From Triops longicaudatus (taxonomy: Eukaryota > Arthropoda > Branchiopoda > Notostraca > Triopsidae), in contig JAGQDJ010000186.1 of the NCBI GenBank assembly GCA_022885665.1, positions 192,089 through 256,088 on the forward strand: a stretch of 64,000 nt of DNA. The letters run 5' to 3'. Of the stretch, positions 1-13,400 are shown in pieces. Each line of letters begins with the position of its first letter. Position 1 is the first letter of the stretch. Under the pieces are notes generated by a model, which worked only from the letters and a program-made list of their open reading frames with translations, did not search any database and had not been told where the DNA came from. The position numbers and the translations under genes were made by a program.

Positions 1-3000
1 GTAAAATGCTTCCAATACCTTTACGGAACGAATCTTGTAACGTGTAAGTTCTGGTCGGTTGCATTTCTATTAGAGGTTGGCTTCCCTTCAGGGGTGTTTT
101 GGTGTTTGGTGCACAACATATCTTAGGTTTGCGAAACCTGTTTAGTTTAGTAAGACGGAAAACTGGAAAATGAACGTTATGCTTGGTTAATGACATAGTA
201 ACACTCCAAATCTTCCACCTTAACGAACAAAAATCGATACCCTTCTTGAAGAACCTTCAAAATTTCTTACGTCCTTACATCCCTGTTCCCTCTTAAATTT
301 TCTCACTTCCACCCTTTCCCCCGCCTGAATCACCTTTTTAAATCGCCTGGCCTCTTTAAATCTACATTCTTGAATTTCGAACTTCCTCTCTGCCTTTCGG
401 CATTTTGCAATGTTAGCTTAGAGCTATATTCAACGCTCAGTTCATTAATTATGTGTTTCATCTAATTTTTCTTAATTTGTCATTCTTAGACTAGGCAGGG
501 AATTTATAAGCTCAATAGAGGTCAGGGGAGACGGAAAATAGAGCATTGTGATAATTTTTCTCCATCCGCACTTGGTGCTTATTTCTCTCGGGACACAGGG
601 GGCTTTGTGCTCATTTTTTTTAAGAAAAACAAAATGGAAGGGTACGTAGATTTTCTTCGATGTAATCCAGAGTTCCGCTTATTGCGGAATCCCATGCGGT
701 ACTGCAGAGGTGGTGCTGGTTGTCTCTACGGTTCTAACTTTGTACTTCAGCGGTTAGCCAAAACTCGACTTAGTCATGGAGGGTAGATTCCTCCCGGGTA
801 AAATCTATTGCGCATACATGCCCATGCTGAGTATATTCTGTATAGTGAGACAATACTACACTTTTTTACCGTCATTGTCCCTATTCACCACCCGGAGCAG
901 ACAAAAGACTATTTTTTCTCCATTTTTTTTCTTTGTTCCCTTTAAAGAATTTCTGCCTAGGAACTCTTAGCTTACGAAGTGGCGAGAAATGAAGGAAAAA
1001 AAATCTATTTCCTTACAGTTGCTCGTTTTGAGTGTAGATCGGTGGAGTGGAGGCGTTGTTTAATGTCCCTAACTGCAATCTCCATTAACTCTTTGGGTTG
1101 TCTCTTGAAGAAAGAGGAAATTGCGAAGGCGGTTTGCGAAAATGAGGCGAAAGTCTCTTAGACAGCACGGCCGTTATAGCTATAGGAGAGGAATAATTCG
1201 CGAAAAAATTCGAAATGTTAGATTTGGCAAGGGAAAAGCGGAAAAGCCTAAGGAGAGGAAGAGAGCCCAAACTGTTCCACCTCTTCCTCGTTGTGCTTCT
1301 TTTCTTCCAGTAGTGCATGTACAAAAGAATTCCATTTAGGCGAAAGCGGGTTTGTTGGGAACGCCAGCAACTTTGTTTCCAATGCACACAGGGAATCGTT
1401 GTATCGAAACAGATCGGAAACTAAGCAGCAAGACGAAGAGTTTTATAATTCTATTTAAGTTCGTTATGTATTTTTATGGACGGGGCTATACAATGCTTTT
1501 GTTACATCAGGCGAGCTTTCTTGTACGTAATCGTTTTTAAATTTGACGACTCTTAAAAGTAAGGCGATCGTACGCTCGAACACAATTAGTAAATTCAAGC
1601 TTAATTAGTACTTGAAGAGGAATTAAAAATACTGTGATAACGCTTTTATTATTTATATTTTATATTTCAAACAGGAAACCAAGATAACAAGAAAAGCCTG
1701 TTAGTCTGTTATATCTGAGTTATTAGGACAGTACATTATCTTAAACTTCTAGATCGTAGCGTCCGAACAGTTTAATAAAAAGGTTCTCTTACATTTGAGT
1801 TCGAAAGTATACGTAGTGCGATCCAAAAGTTTGCGGGCGGAAAATATCCTGCTTAACGGGATTACAGTATAGCTGGTCCTGCTCTTCTTTTACAATACAG
1901 CATTAAAAACTGAGCGGAAGAAAACAAGTGAAGTTTGACTTTCACCAGAGTTTATCTCACATCTGTTTTCGACTCCCGTTTAGCCATATGTTAACCAAAA
2001 CTGAAAGCCAAGGCACGGACTAATGATTCGAAGAGAACTAGGCTGCGTAATGGAGGAGAACGAAGCAGGCAACAAAGAATGTCAGTGCTTGCGGAGAAAA
2101 AAGCTTGGAAGTTGTACGCAAAAGAAAGTACTGTTTCGTTGAAAATGAAAGATCTGATGAGACTCAAGATAGCGCATTTTTATCATTGTTTCAGACAAAT
2201 TTCTGTAGTACCCGTCTTCCATGAAGACGATCCCCTACATCCGGGTTTCGGAATTCTGAACTATCTTTGCAATCTTGGAAGCAGTAATAGTTCGGATAAA
2301 AGGAATTTCACTACACGGAACGGTCATAGTGACCCTGAAAAAGGAAGAGAAACTCTGTCTACCAACTAAAGCTTATGATGTGAATGCAACAGCAGTTTAA
2401 TCCAGAGGAAGGAAAGCGCAGAAGGAGGAAGTTTCTTCCATTCCTTTTTCTGTCTGGTGTTCCCGAGAAAGAACAATAATAACTCCAAGCTGTCACGCAC
2501 ACCCAGGTTATGTTGCTTAAACAAAAGAAGTATCAGAACAAGAATAGTTACGGATAGAAAAAAATGTATGAGGTGTAGGTTCACGAAACGGAAATTATTG
2601 AATTCTTCAGCTAAGGGAAGAATAAAGGTTACAATTTTCGGAAAGAAGTGGCAAAAAGAAAATCGCGTAAATCAACACGCTCAGTTTACGTTAACAGACC
2701 AACTGACAGTTAAGTTCAGCTATAAAGCATTCATTGTTGTACTCTTATGAAGGGTCTCAGTTCTTGTCCGATTTAAAAAACTCTCTATGATGCGTTTTAA
2801 TTGATGAAAACTTTTCGCAATATTTCTTCCCTATATGATGTAACTGACGTTCCATAATCTTGCTATTGTTCTTCCAGCTCGTAGGTTTCAGTCTGTAATG
2901 TATTGGTAGAAGAGATTTTCTGCGTAAGTGGAGGTTTCCGCCATAAGCGGTGTTACTAATGGATGATGACAGTCGGTCACGCTAATGTCAAGATCGTTCT

Positions 3001-5550
3001 ATATAACCGAGTTATTTTTTGTCGTAATTCGAAGCAATGACTACTTAATAGTTGGTACTAAAAAATCCCGTCAAAGTCTAACGGTTGCTACGTGTAGCAA
3101 TTGATTTGATTGCTGAAAGAGACGATGCTATTACTAAAAGCTCCGATATTAAGTTTCATGTGTCGCAGGTGCGAGACTAATAGTTTGACGTGAAATTCCA
3201 GGAAAAGTTATTGCAAACTCCATTGTTCCAATTCGTTTTATGGCGAGTAAAAGTATTTTTTTTTCCTTAAACCGTTTCCAGCTTTTAGTTTTCGTTTCGT
3301 GTACGTCAAAGGTGAAAAAATGTGAAAGCCAACTTTCGATATTTTTAGTCTTCCTTTTTCCTCCTTTTTCATTACTTTGTTTTCTATTACCAGGAACGAA
3401 CGCGATGACCTCCGTACCTTTTCCGAGGTAAGCCTCAGAATTTTTGCTGTCACCAAGCGTAACAGTTGCAGCATGTTCATGTTGGAGCAACATGTGTTTC
3501 TGCGGCGGTTTTCTCGAAGCTTACGTTTTCCTGCCATGGAAATTTTTAATTGAATTGACATCTCTCCAAATGACTGACTTTCCACAAAAAAAGAGGAAAA
3601 ACAAATTAACGAGTGTTCCGGACTGATGGGTTCAAGCGATTATTGGCGGGGTTTCGAACGGGATTTCCGGTTTCGGGGTGTGATTCTTATTTTCATTGTT
3701 TGGGTGTGTGTACACATTGTTGCGTACCTCTATAAAACCACGAATTTCCTTACGCTGACAGGGTTGTCAACTTCATCTCACTGATTTGATACCAGAAAGA
3801 TTTGTTTGTCGTTTTCGCGAAATTAATTTTCGAACTTTTCACACTAGCGCATCCAATATGTGCGCGAAAGTACTTGTACTGTGCTTGCACAACTGTTTGT
3901 ACAACACAGTGACTAAGGGCGATACATTGAATCCTTCTATAACGAAGGACGTTTAATGTATGAATTCATGGACTTGCTGTCGCTTTTGTTTAACCCCCTC
4001 TCCAAATCAATTTACGGATAAGTTTTAGAAACAAAGGGATGTGCCGGAGAGAAGCAAAAGTCTTGACTACTGCGGATGGGTTAGATCCATTCGAGAGTGT
4101 ACGTTCGACACGTACCCTCCCGCGTGACTTGATCACATTCAATCTCGTTGCACTTCCTGTAGCTCTCTCACGGTCGTTATAGAGAGCCCAGCCAGCCACT
4201 GACCCTAAGTGCAGAGCGATATAACCTCCCTTGGAAGCTCATCAGAGAAATAAGTTTTCTTATGAGTTTCGCCCACTGTACACACAGACACAAACACATG
4301 AGGGCTCCTAAGAAGACTTAATAGCTACGAAAGTGGCAACGAAAACCAGCCGTGCAGTCCAAGCTTTAATCTGTGTTTTTCATCCCTTTTTTCCTTCGTA
4401 CAAACAATGAAAAATTCGGTAACAGTCAAGTACCGGAATAGCGTAGTACCATAAATATCCTTAATCGTTTTAAAGTTAGCACTTAAAATAGAAATACCAC
4501 GTAACTCTGTATATTTTTTTGTTTCTCTCTTGATTTTAATGTAAAGTGTAAAAGAGAAAAAATATACCTTGGTTGACAACGTGTGTTGGAAATGTGAAAT
4601 TGACAAGAGCAATGGGAGAGTCGTTTATCATAGATGAAGACTCGATAGGATTTGCATAGTGAGCAAATAATTTATCCACAACCCGTTTCAATGCCCTTTT
4701 TAAAGAAAAAAAGAAGCAACGGGTAAAAAAGGGGGAGAAAAAATTTAAAAAATATCGGCGTTTATGTTTGAAGGCAAAACACACCAAATTTCTGCGCGAC
4801 TGTCAAAAACAAGTGTCAACAGCTCAGCAGCACCACCTAGTTGGGAAATTAATGACGCTGCTGCCGTTTACATGCTAGGAAGACGGAAGATTCTGTTAGT
4901 AGTAGCTGTAAGGCAGCTTGCTTTCGCCCTCGCGGTGATAATGTTTTATTTACAAAAACAATATGAAAACACCGCATAACAGCAGGAGTAATAAACACTT
5001 GGAGGGCTGTGCGATTGACATAATAATCCATAGGCGCATTGGAGAGCGTAGTGACAGCAAAATGCCACCACCACAGGCTATATTAAATTGTAAAGGACAG
5101 GCCTCGAAGGAAAAGACAAAACGTATAGTGTAAGTAAGAAGGACCCAAATAAGAATGTAAATAAGAACGAGCCCAGCTCACGCCGGTGATCCTAAACAAA
5201 AGAAGGGCACTAGTTAATTTCTAAGTAACTTTCTTAATTGTTTTCTTCTGTGATGTACGAACGAGCTGGAGTGAGACCTTACACAATGAAAATAGAGAAA
5301 TAAAACTATGCCTATACATGTACAGTTCCTGCAGTGCTTACGGTAAAACAAACCGACATTTTTCACTACAAATGCAACGTATAGCACAATTTTTTAGAGG
5401 GAGAACAAATCTGGCATGTTTTCAGATCGAAGATGCAGAAGGAATTGTCAATCCTAAGGTCAAGTTGCTGGCAAAACGCATGTGGGGCAGAAGTTTTTCT
5501 TATAGCCTACTATTAGAAAGAGACAATAAATGAGTGATGGAATTTTCGCA
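1..5550. other. Intergenic DNA, no gene seen
   Basis: AT-rich, mostly unique sequence. Open frames are short (115 codons at most), overlap each other on both strands, and show no domain or consistent splice pattern. I see no tRNA, no long repeat and no recognisable transposase or reverse transcriptase. Short exons of an unrecognised gene or a non-coding RNA could be missed by eye. Confidence 0.6.
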
Positions 5551-5557
5551 GGTTAAT

Positions 5558-5887
5558 CAGGCCTAAGGAAGTGCACTTCCCCCGGCCACGCTGCGTACCA
5601 ACATGCGCTGACGACAGACATTCATATGCCAGTGTTGTTATTCGGCTTTGACGGTGCAGACCAGAAGCGAGTTCTGTGACTCTTAACAGATTGAGCAGGC
5701 CGAAGGAAGTACGGTTCCTCCGGGTATGCTGCTGGGCAGCATGCGTGATCGTGCTTTCGCTCTCTTCTCCGGCTGCATGGATGTAGCTCGGGACAGCGCG
5801 ATCGAGGAGTGATTGTTAGATACTGAAGCTTCCCGCAGGGAGCACAGTTTATTCGGCAACGTAGCTGGGAAGCATGCGTAGCCCAGC
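5558..5887 (+). repeat. Three diverged GC-rich repeat units
   Basis: A GC-rich island in AT-rich surroundings. Unit A (5558-5612) and unit B (5696-5750) align over 55 bases at roughly 69 percent identity by hand count. Both begin CAGGCC then AAGGAAGT and both contain CATGCG. A third, more degraded unit at about 5826-5887 shares with B the string GCTGGG, one variable base, then AGCATGCGT. The spacing of A to B is 138 bp. This could be an old tandem array or the remains of a mobile element. I do not recognise a named family. Confidence 0.5.
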
Positions 5888-5900
5888 TCTCGTTTTCTCA

Positions 5901-8900
5901 TCTTACTGTGTAAGCACGGTTATGACAAGTACGTACTGTAAGTACGCATTGGTAACTTATCAATTCGTTGTTGCGCAAGTTTGAAACTCGAGCGAAGGCA
6001 GTAAGTCGAGATCTTTCACATCGAGTCTTTGTCAAATTACAAATCTAACATAGATCCATGCTCTGAATCTCGAATCCTTGCAATATGTTTACTATAAAAA
6101 TTAATTTGTTTTCACTGTTTGCTGCATTGAAGACATACACGTTTAGCGAGGTATCGCTTATACTGTTCAATTAACGTCTCATGAACGTCATATCGGAACT
6201 ATAGTCTCACAATGCCTTTTCTGTCAGAATAAAATCTCAACAATGAACTCCCAAGGGGACAGGGATACGCAAGTGCAGAAATTACTTTGAAATGAGATCT
6301 CGTGAAGCTAAAAATTGGTTCAAGCGTCGGCAAGTTCGAAAACACGAGCGAGCGAATGTTATTACGATAAAAAGAACCAATTTAGCCAGCCAGGTGCCAA
6401 AAAGGGATTTTATAGATTCTTTTGAGAAAAGGGGTGTGATTAAAAGAGTTCACGTAATCTTCTTAATAAAATTAGAACCGCTAATTATTTATGAAGGTAT
6501 CACTTCTATATGAAATCGCTTCAATGAGTAAAAAGTCTAAGCTTTATAGCGTAACAAACGAAAAAGATTGATCGTAATAATATTAATTAAAAATACCTTG
6601 CGGTTTGTATAAACGGAGTATTCGTAAATAAATTTTTATTCCCTTTCGAAAGAAACAATCTAGAACCATATAACCGAAGTTTTTTGTTCAGGCTCGGTTT
6701 GTTATCTAAAGTCCCATAATTGCTTACGTTACACATCCAACCGTACATACGCATAAATTCTCTTTTCATCGGGAATTTTAGAGTTGTTCTATAATACGGT
6801 GTATAATCATGGTTCTTATTATTATTATTACTATGGGAAGCTTAAGGGAAAATGGTTTTAACAGTCGTGAAAGCTGTCTTGGATGTTGCAGCTTGTTTTT
6901 GACAGGCGATTGTTGAAAAGCTAAGCGATGCCTTGGGATGAAAGAAGTCCACGAAAACGCAAACAGCTGTGTCCCTTCTTTCTTTCGACCCAAGCGTGAA
7001 AATTAACGTTCGTTCCGCACTAAACCCTTTTCAACCATATTGGGGGTAGTAATTAGCACTGCAGCTTCTCTTTGTCCTTCTTGAAAAAAATATATGTCTT
7101 ATCCTGTGAAATCATAATTCTTACAATATTGCGAATCACAAAACATATTACCACAATTTACATTCCGAGTCCTAACTCATAAACATAGTCCGATTCGCGA
7201 CGATTGCGAAAATTGCAAGAAATGTTCATGTGTCTGGGTGATTATTCGCTGGAATTTTAGCTTAACAAGAACTTGTTAGTCCAGACAAAAATACAAGCAA
7301 GGCAATTATTTTCGCTCGCATTTTCACACGGTTCTGTAGTGAAAATACATATTAGTGCTCTAAATATTCCAAAGTGAGCCAGAACGCGCTAAAATGTTGC
7401 TATGGGGAATGTAGTTTTACAATGCCTTGCAAAACTTTTCCTTTGTTCTGCTTTTACAACAATGTGAGTTTCTGGGCCCTCAGAAAAAATAAATCCCGTG
7501 CTGCAGCGCAGATAAAGCCAATTTGCGGCATATTAGTCGGATTTGTGAATGCCCTACACGTTGGATTGGTAGGGTGGAAGCCAGTCATTCTCCTCTAGTT
7601 ATGGTTTTAATTTGTTCTCCTAAACTGGAAAGGCTCTTTTTATATAAACGAAAAATTACACTAAAATCTCTCTCAAAAAATATAAAAATTCTTAATATTA
7701 ACAATCGCCGCTAATAAATTCAGAAAAAAACTTACCTAATACAAATATACAGAGGCTAAAGAAAAGGCCAGATGATGTAGTAGTCCCCAACATTTTTCTT
7801 TACACTTTCTTCGTAATCACAATAGAAATAATTATAAAAAATCGAGATGTGATTGATGTGACGCAATGGTGTATTATCCAAACAATTGCATCCAATCACC
7901 TGATAATCAACTTGGCGCACTAATAACCCACCAAAGTCGTGGTGTGGTTATTACCATAATACACTCAAAAATTTACGACGGCATTACAAAGTTGCATTGT
8001 TGTATGGTGCGTACAGAAGTACTGTGCATTTATGGGGATAATTAAATCACTTGCCAAACGATACAAGAACTGTTTCGTTAGGACGGCTTTCACTTTCGTA
8101 GAGAACGGCACGATTCCGCTATACTACACAAGGTAACAGCATGAGGGAACATCCACGTCCGGCTCCGTTGCCCACACTGCCGTATGTGAGGTTGGGTACC
8201 ACGCTATAAGATCCGGAAAGCACGAAAGCAAAGTGAGCGGGCATTCGGGCTGGCAATGGCAGCAGCAGCGTCACGACGCTTGTCATCACACCGGAGAATG
8301 GATCGACAGACGCGCCAGGGAATAAACCTTACCAACCTAACCGGGGCTATCTCTTGACTATACTGAAGGTTACTCATTTCTCCCCCATACGGGAAAGCCA
8401 ATACAACCCCAACCCAGCAGCAGGCGTGTCCCAATCCAACCCTAGTTAAGTAATGAGGACTAATAGATGCAATTCAACTGTCTTCTCTGCTTCCAGTGAA
8501 ACCAGCAACATTAAGTAAATCTTCTCCTTCGGAGGAGGAAGCAAAAATCCCAGGGAATTTTGCCCTAGCTTGTGTATCTTAACTTGAGGGAAACTTGCCA
8601 TCACGGGAGTAACCTGAAATTATTTTTCGTTAGAGATTGATTAACACAAGTTTCTTGCCCAGTTCTTTGGGAATTTCATTAGCTCCCATTTCCGGACTGA
8701 AAAGTCAGCATTTGGAGGGAGATCAATGTAAGTAAAGTCGGAGCATAGTTTTGCTAACCTGTGCGAAGGAGGTTGACAAGTCAGATAAGTTAGCAAAATC
8801 GAACACACATTCTTAACGTTTGTGAATATTCTAAGATACTTCAACTTGGTATGGTAATATGTAACAGTGGAGGACTAATTGCATTGTAAGTTTTTAGTAT

Positions 8901-10090
8901 GTAAATCTAGCTGGTTCTTAGAATGAGTGCCCCGAGAGAAATTTGTTATATCGCAGAAATCATAGCAAAATAACATGAAAAGCAGCATTACATCACTTGC
9001 GACTAAATGCTTTTCAATGTTTGCTCATTTGACTGGAAGTTTTCGTAGTCCCTGCACCGTGTCCATGAGATATTTTATTTGCAAAGTAAAACATTACACA
9101 ATTACAGTACATTATTCTTATCACTAATTTTAAATAATAAGATTCTGTGTTGATATATTTTATTTTTTCTAAGCTTTGTTTACTAATTGTTCGCTTAATT
9201 TCATACTGTATTCTTTATTTGTTTTATTATATATAAGAAAATAAATAATTTGAGTTTTTTAAACTATCGGCGTGAGCTGAGCTCAGTGCTGTACAATGGC
9301 ACATATTGAATGGTTAGCATTTTTACAAGGTTTGGATTTTTTTAACATTAAATGGGAGTACATGATAAATATTTCATTTTAAGATTCTATCAGTCAACTG
9401 GTCAGTATAGTTGTTAATGAGGAAAGAAAAACAAGTAGGTAAAAAAAAGTTAAACGATGTAGAAAAAAAATGACGCACGCTGGTTTCAAAATTTATGCAA
9501 CCACACTGCGATAATTCCTTCTTCCCTTTTTATGAAATGTAGTTTTGGGGAAGTTGACACGAATCGAATGGAGTAAGGTTAGATATGCAAAGTGTTCTAA
9601 TGGCCAATACATTCCGTGGATTACAGATCAGTGGATTAAGCCTTTTGAGAGTCGAGTTGAGGTCAAAGGAATGATAATCCCAGCATAACGGTAAAAGGGA
9701 TCTGTAATCGCGTTAAATTTATTGGAGTTTCAGCAGTAATAGTTTAATAATTGGAAATCGGTGTACACTTATATTGTAGAAATACATTAAAGATGGTGAG
9801 GAGTTCGTGTTGCAGTTTTCTTAAGAGATGCGAGCGTCGATAGAAATTTAGTATTATGGATATGAGGTTCGAAGCAGTTGCAGTTTCTCTCAATGGACCA
9901 CACGAACGAGCTTGCAAAAGCTATTCAGTTTCCGGTCTCGATTGGAAGATGTAAAGGTGAACGTCCCTTACAGAGAATGTTGCTTTAATCAATACATGAC
10001 ATAATATTGGAATTATTTCTTATTATTTATTTATTACTTTTGAATAAGGGTCTGTTGTGAAGGCCGCGGCATCGCAGTTGAAAAGTTTCT
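5901..10090. other. Intergenic DNA, no gene seen
   Basis: Mostly AT-rich. A GC-richer patch at about 8160-8440 has an open frame on the minus strand (8434-8204) that starts with TTG and matches nothing I know. The stretch 9060-9260 is strongly AT-rich. No RNA gene or recognisable mobile element is visible. Confidence 0.55.
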
Positions 10091-10093
10091 CAC

Positions 10094-10110
10094 AGAGAGA
10101 GAGAGAGAGA
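10094..10110 (+). repeat. AG dinucleotide microsatellite
   Basis: About eight AG units in a row in intergenic DNA. No gene context. Confidence 0.9.
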
Positions 10111-10349
10111 CTAATTTGAGAAAAAGTGCAGTGTATCTTGTTTCGTAAGTATGAATTAATTAGTTGATATTTTCTACAAAATTGTCAATATGTCAGATCA
10201 GAAAAAAAATAAAGAAATAAAAGTATGCAAAAAGTGATAACAATAAAACATGGTTTATGTATTTTATTGCTATCGGGTACAAATTGAAATCTTCCTTTAC
10301 ATTGTACTTTATATTGTGTTTACAGACATTATAATATAAAAAGGTTCAA

Positions 10350-10420
10350 AAACTGAAAAAAAAAACGTTTCGACAGCAATATTGCTGTTGGAGCTATCTA
10401 GTGTAATATTTTTAGTTTTT
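10350..10420 (-). mobile_element. Possible retroelement end fragment with palindrome
   Basis: A perfect 16-bp palindrome, ACAGCAATATTGCTGT at 10373-10388, adjoins CGAAACG when read on the minus strand and is bordered by an A-rich run at 10355-10365. A short stem followed directly by GAAAC is how the ends of many Penelope-like and related elements with hammerhead-type motifs look. The CTGATGA half of a hammerhead core is not present, so this is at best a relic. The family assignment is inference. Confidence 0.3.
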
Positions 10421-13400
10421 CCTCAAAAAGCTTTCAATAAATTTGTAATTTACGGTTTAATTTTTTCTTCCTTTTTTATTTTACAGCAAAATGGAAATCG
10501 GACAAATTTTTGGGTCTGATTTTTTGGAAAATTTTGAGAAATAAAGAAAATTGAAATCAATTCGGTACTTTTCTAGACTAGAAGTCTTAAGACTTAAAGC
10601 TTCGTATGACAATGTTATGGTACTTCTATCCAGAGTTTCTGTTTAACTTCATTCACAATCTGCTGTTTATCACCACAGCAGACCTATCTTTCAAGGAAGT
10701 AATAGTATACCCACCTTTTCTTTTCTTTTTAAAAAAAAATCCGAATATGAAATGATTCTTCGTGGTTCTGGAGCAAATCATTTGGGTTTGATAACAGTGC
10801 ATGTTACAGACTCCATCCACCTCATTTACAAATGATCTGATTCATTCTGATTGTCATTTATAGGTGAGCAACATTTGTGTTTGCTTAGCAGAAAAAGATC
10901 TAATTTCGCCCATTTACCTTCAGTTTCGAATAATATGAAAAAATCATTAACAGAGATAAGAATGGCAAATCTAATTAATCGAAAGACAAAGAAGAAAACG
11001 GTTTCATTTACTGCGTAGATAGTCTCGAGGAGAACTCGAGGAGATCTTTGCAGCGGTAGCGTGGAAAATAAATGTCGCTACGACACTTTTGTCCTGTCAG
11101 AAAGCATCCGATGCTATCTGTAAGTCATTCGTTTCTATTTTCCCGTAGTCTTCCCTGCACGTCGACAAGCTACAGTAGGCTATATATTGCACACTACCAG
11201 TTACACACATACTCGCACACTCGTAGAATTTTCTCGGTAGTGTATACAACCATCTCACATCGGCGTTGAGTTTCCATATTTTGACGGTTGCCGTGTGCTG
11301 GTCCCCCGAAACGTTGTGAAAAGAATGAACTTATCGTTGATTTTTTTCTTTGTGCAATATTTTTTGTTTCAATTTTTTCTTTCTCGGAAAATAACTCTTG
11401 TCGGCTTCCTGAACAAATCAATATGATTTCTCGCAAGAAATAAAAACAAAATGTATATAAAAAGGGAAAATTCCATGCCATTGGCTCAAAACACATGAGG
11501 TTCGATTTACCAAACCAAATGTCTTACAAAATGAACTGAAAGGACCAAGCCATTTATTACGCTTAGAAAGACGACAGTTTTTTCTCACATGGTAACCTAA
11601 CTACCAGGACAAGTCAGGCCACCATATTAAGAGATAGATACGTTCTGGACAAGTGTCAGTTCAAATTGTTCGCGGAAATAGCATTACACATGAGAAGCAA
11701 CAAAGTTACTACGTATTATTTATGGGTAAAGAGAAACTCGGTGCAAGACGTTAGAAGGCAAGGTAAATGACGGTGTAGTGAAAATAATATGACACATTTC
11801 ATGACAAAGAGTGCTGCTGAACTGCCGAAACAATATTAATATGGGACAAAAATATGACAGTGAATTAACGTTTGAACGAAGAAGGTCAAAGGGATTTTAA
11901 GTATTTAGCAATTATATAAATGGTTATACACAGCTATAAAGGAAACCTTAGATATCCCCCATTTGCGATAGTCATTCTTTTTGTGCAGTCTAAACTTTTT
12001 CGTACAAAGAATGTTACCAGTATTTCTTCTCATTATTTTTTTGCCACCCAACACAGGAAATGACATGGTTTTTCCGCTTTTTACATGCACTTTTGACCAA
12101 CAATTTCAGTGACTCAGATTTATATTTTGTTGACTATTTTCACTTTCTTAGTTTTTATTTCTATAAGCTTCTTTAGCTTTTTATTGTTTATCTCATTTAT
12201 TTTTAACGTAGATTTATTTTTCAATACATTATACACATTATTACCATGTCAGATTACTTGAACCCTCTTTGAGTTTACAAGTGTAAAGTATGTTTCGTGG
12301 TTACTAGTTATTGTGTTTCCAATCATTGGAATACATATTGAAAATAGAGAAAACAACATACGTTTCCGCAGCTTTCCATTTTTTATTAATTGTAATTGTT
12401 TTTTTACGAATGTATTTATTTTATGCAATTCCTCAGGATTCTAATGAGTGATAAATTACTATTTTGGTTCTAATTTCCGCTGTGCTAGGTGACATAAATT
12501 TCCTTGACGAAAATACGTGATGACAAATAAGTATGCCGGGTTTCTCCCTCGCTAGGGAGTTCTTTTCCGATTTTTTTTTTTTAAATTGCGCTATACCCGC
12601 GTTATTGGCTGACGGGTATTCGCTCCCTGTAATAGGTGTGTGTTTTTAGCCTTTTTTTTCTTACAACGGAGCTGTAAGATATGTCAGGACTGTGTTTGGT
12701 ATGAAGCGGCATCTATGATGAGATAGTTACGACGCTCTTGAGAGAGCGAGTGCTTGAATAGCTAAAAAGGGAAGCTTGTAACTTGCCAAAGCCAGCTGTG
12801 TTAATCACCTAAGCACCCCACCACACCTTCTGTCCACTTTCCTGTTAGCTCCTTTACAAGCGTTAATGCCACTACAACATCAGTGCACTATCGTTGGCTC
12901 CAATTTGTTTGGCGTTTCTTAAGCGTAGTAATCTGTGCGGTTTAGGCACAAAATCTGCGACTATGGCGAGGTCTCTGAATTGGTTGTGTGGGAGGAAGAA
13001 ACATTGAGGCTACCAAGTAGGGTGTTTGGGTGTTGGAAGGGAAAGCGATGATAGCGATTTGTAAAGGAGACTATCGAGTAATGCCAATGAAGCAGGCGGG
13101 TTTATCTGTTGGAGACTGTAGGTGACGGATGGAAAAACGAGGGTGTCAAAGGGGTGTTTTTCTTCCCTAATGCCTTCCGTCGAGGGAAAGGCAGCTAAGA
13201 AAAACTAGTGGTACTATAGTAGGAGGGTGGTGCATAACTTGGCACTCTTTCTTAGGCCAATGACGACGAAGCCTTTTTCTTATCCTTCTTAAGAAAATAG
13301 ACTTCAAGAACAGAGCATAGGACGGCTTTTTTATGATCAAGTCAGGACCTTTTGTCTCCCTAGAGCCACCAAGACTTCCTCAAGCCTGTCAGGACCAGAA

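Noticed and set aside
8204..8434. Minus-strand open frame in a GC-richer patch
   Set aside because: Starts with TTG, 76 codons, no recognisable family. The patch may be a relic but there is no evidence for a gene.
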